Below, in pieces: positions 62,717 to 64,000 of a DNA stretch of 64,000 nucleotides. Source of the DNA: Culex pipiens pallens. Its lineage: Eukaryota > Arthropoda > Insecta > Diptera > Culicidae. The translations under genes were made by a program, and so were the position numbers. The stretch lies in contig NC_068938.1 in NCBI RefSeq assembly GCF_016801865.2, positions 111,414,141-111,478,140 of the forward strand, given 5' to 3'. Positions within the stretch are counted from its first letter, which is position 1, and each line of letters starts with the position of its first letter. The notes beneath the pieces were generated by a model that worked only from the letters and a program-made list of their open reading frames with translations, ran no database searches and was not told the DNA's origin.

Positions 62717-63700
62717 AAATTTAAATATCACAATTCGACATTTTTGAAGTTGATATCATAAATGCTTCAGTTTCTTCAAGGTTTGATAGATTTGGGCTCC
62801 ATGAACAACATCAAATTATAGAACTAAAAATCAAAGCATGCTTTTTGAAGGGACTGAAAAAATATTTGACAGGTTGAGCAATATGTGGATTTTAGTGGAT
62901 TGCAGACTGGATTTCGCCATGTTATGTGATGATTGTCTGAGCCCAAGTTGCCTAGGAATTGATAACTGGGAAAAGAACCAACTCCACCAACTCCTCCAAG
63001 GAAAAGGATTCGGAAGACGGGAAGTATTGATGATCCTTTTATTTAAGGGGACAAGGGAAAATCTTCACGGTGTCCCCAAGTTAGTTTCGCTTGGAGTTGG
63101 ACGGTTTTTGGGAATGTGAAAGGTCTAGGATACGCTTTAAGTAAACGTTGTAACCAGGTTGTCCGCCAAAAATTTATTTTTGTTAAATCCTAGTGTATTC
63201 AGTGTATTAATTGCAAATATGGACCTTTGGACCAATTTGGATGTTAATGGTTTAAAATCGCAATCCAAACATGCCAAAAATAGATCACTGAATTCACAAA
63301 GAATAACTAATAAATGAAATGAAACTGAGGAAAAAACACAAACAATAAAACATCAGAAAAAACGTCTGCTCCGGAAGATGAAAAAAAAAACTCTCCCCTC
63401 CATAAACAATGTGCGCAGAGCTGAATTGTGTTGGGTTTGGTCCCGGGTGGGAAAATTACATTAATTTTTTATGCTTTCTCTGCAAATGTTACACCGCACA
63501 GTGGGTTGTTGGTGGGTGGTATTTTGCAAAGCTTTGCTAGCTCCAATGACGTGGAATAGCCTCGCACATCCACTAGAATAGCCCTGCGTATGATGTAACT
63601 CATCGATATGGAACAACAATAATGGGTGAGCATCAATCCAATTAATTATTGATGAGCAATTGCGTAAAGGGATCCGGAGCACTATTTCACCGGATGAAAT
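62717..63700. other. Intergenic, nothing recognised
   Basis: A 93-codon frame at 62838-63119 has no recognisable domain. Confidence 0.4.
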
Positions 63701-63719
63701 ATATTTGAGCTGGTTTTCC

Positions 63720-63741
63720 AGCAGCAGCAGCAGCAGCAGCA
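63720..63741. repeat. (GCA)7 microsatellite
   Basis: Seven perfect trinucleotide units followed by an imperfect one. It is not in a convincing coding frame. Confidence 0.9.
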
Positions 63742-64000
63742 TCAGGTAAAGTAATCGACGGAACGGAATGAGATAATTTGCTACCCTTGGCGTATGCAAG
63801 ATTAAACTTAATGTGAATAATGTTCGATGGAAGTGATATAGAAGGGAAGGGCTTTGGATGTTAATACGATTATTTGAGTAGAAAGCTAAAAATTCACATC
63901 TACTCAATCTTTAGAATGATTTTTTATAAATATGTTTTTTTTTTCTACGATTACTTATTATTAAATTGATTTGAAAATGGTTACCCAGTTCGATATTTCA

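Overview
The window is a repeat-rich piece of a dipteran genome, most probably a culicine mosquito close to Culex. The evidence is very short introns (58-60 bp), insect-type orthologues, and dense mosquito-style interspersed repeats: tRNA-derived SINEs, hAT and TA-target MITEs, long fold-back repeats, and a Jockey-like LINE relic. Species assignment is an inference. One 100-N assembly gap lies at 1978-2077.

Three host genes are supported. An ER-degradation alpha-mannosidase-like (EDEM) gene on the minus strand contributes only its first two coding exons (5394-5053) and leaves the window to the left through an intron of at least 5 kb. Rad54, the homologous-recombination motor, is complete on the plus strand (11229-14202, four exons, 787 aa). 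Its first coding exon is only the ATG, and a MITE fills most of intron 1. An ABHD13/Bem46-type membrane alpha/beta hydrolase is on the plus strand (18656-59362, three exons, 342 aa). Its catalytic exons lie at 18656-19633, but the last 36 codons sit about 39.6 kb downstream at 59251-59362. Gene relics are a frameshifted CHCHD2 copy near 1231-1530 and a leucine-rich-repeat fragment behind Rad54. A possible spliced non-coding transcript lies at 6379-6650.

The ABHD13 intron 2 (19634-59250) dominates the window. It holds fold-back repeats with arms of about 220-650 bp, nested transposons, and a satellite array of about 9.7 kb. The array has 176-bp monomers in a clear higher-order pattern (type-A starts spaced 529 or 705 bp). 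It then flips orientation at about 35791 and continues as about six diverged inverted monomers to about 36900. Two blocks are conserved across the monomer types while the middle is free to vary. That pattern, plus location inside a transcribed gene, makes the array a candidate source of satellite small RNAs, by analogy with the Aedes aegypti tapiR piRNA satellite (recalled, not checked). Between the repeats lie GC-richer islands of apparently single-copy intron sequence (about 38860-39370, 43980-44830, 47870-48560, 51890-52560, 58740-59250).

Flanking regions: 1-5000 is EDEM intron with SINE, LINE and MITE debris; 5400-11200 is intergenic with many MITEs; 14200-18300 is intergenic with several nested DNA transposons whose target-site duplications can be read; 59363-64000 holds the ABHD13 3' UTR, a hairpin-ended repeat with 164-bp internal tandem units, and a LINE-like 3' end with a TTAGA tail.
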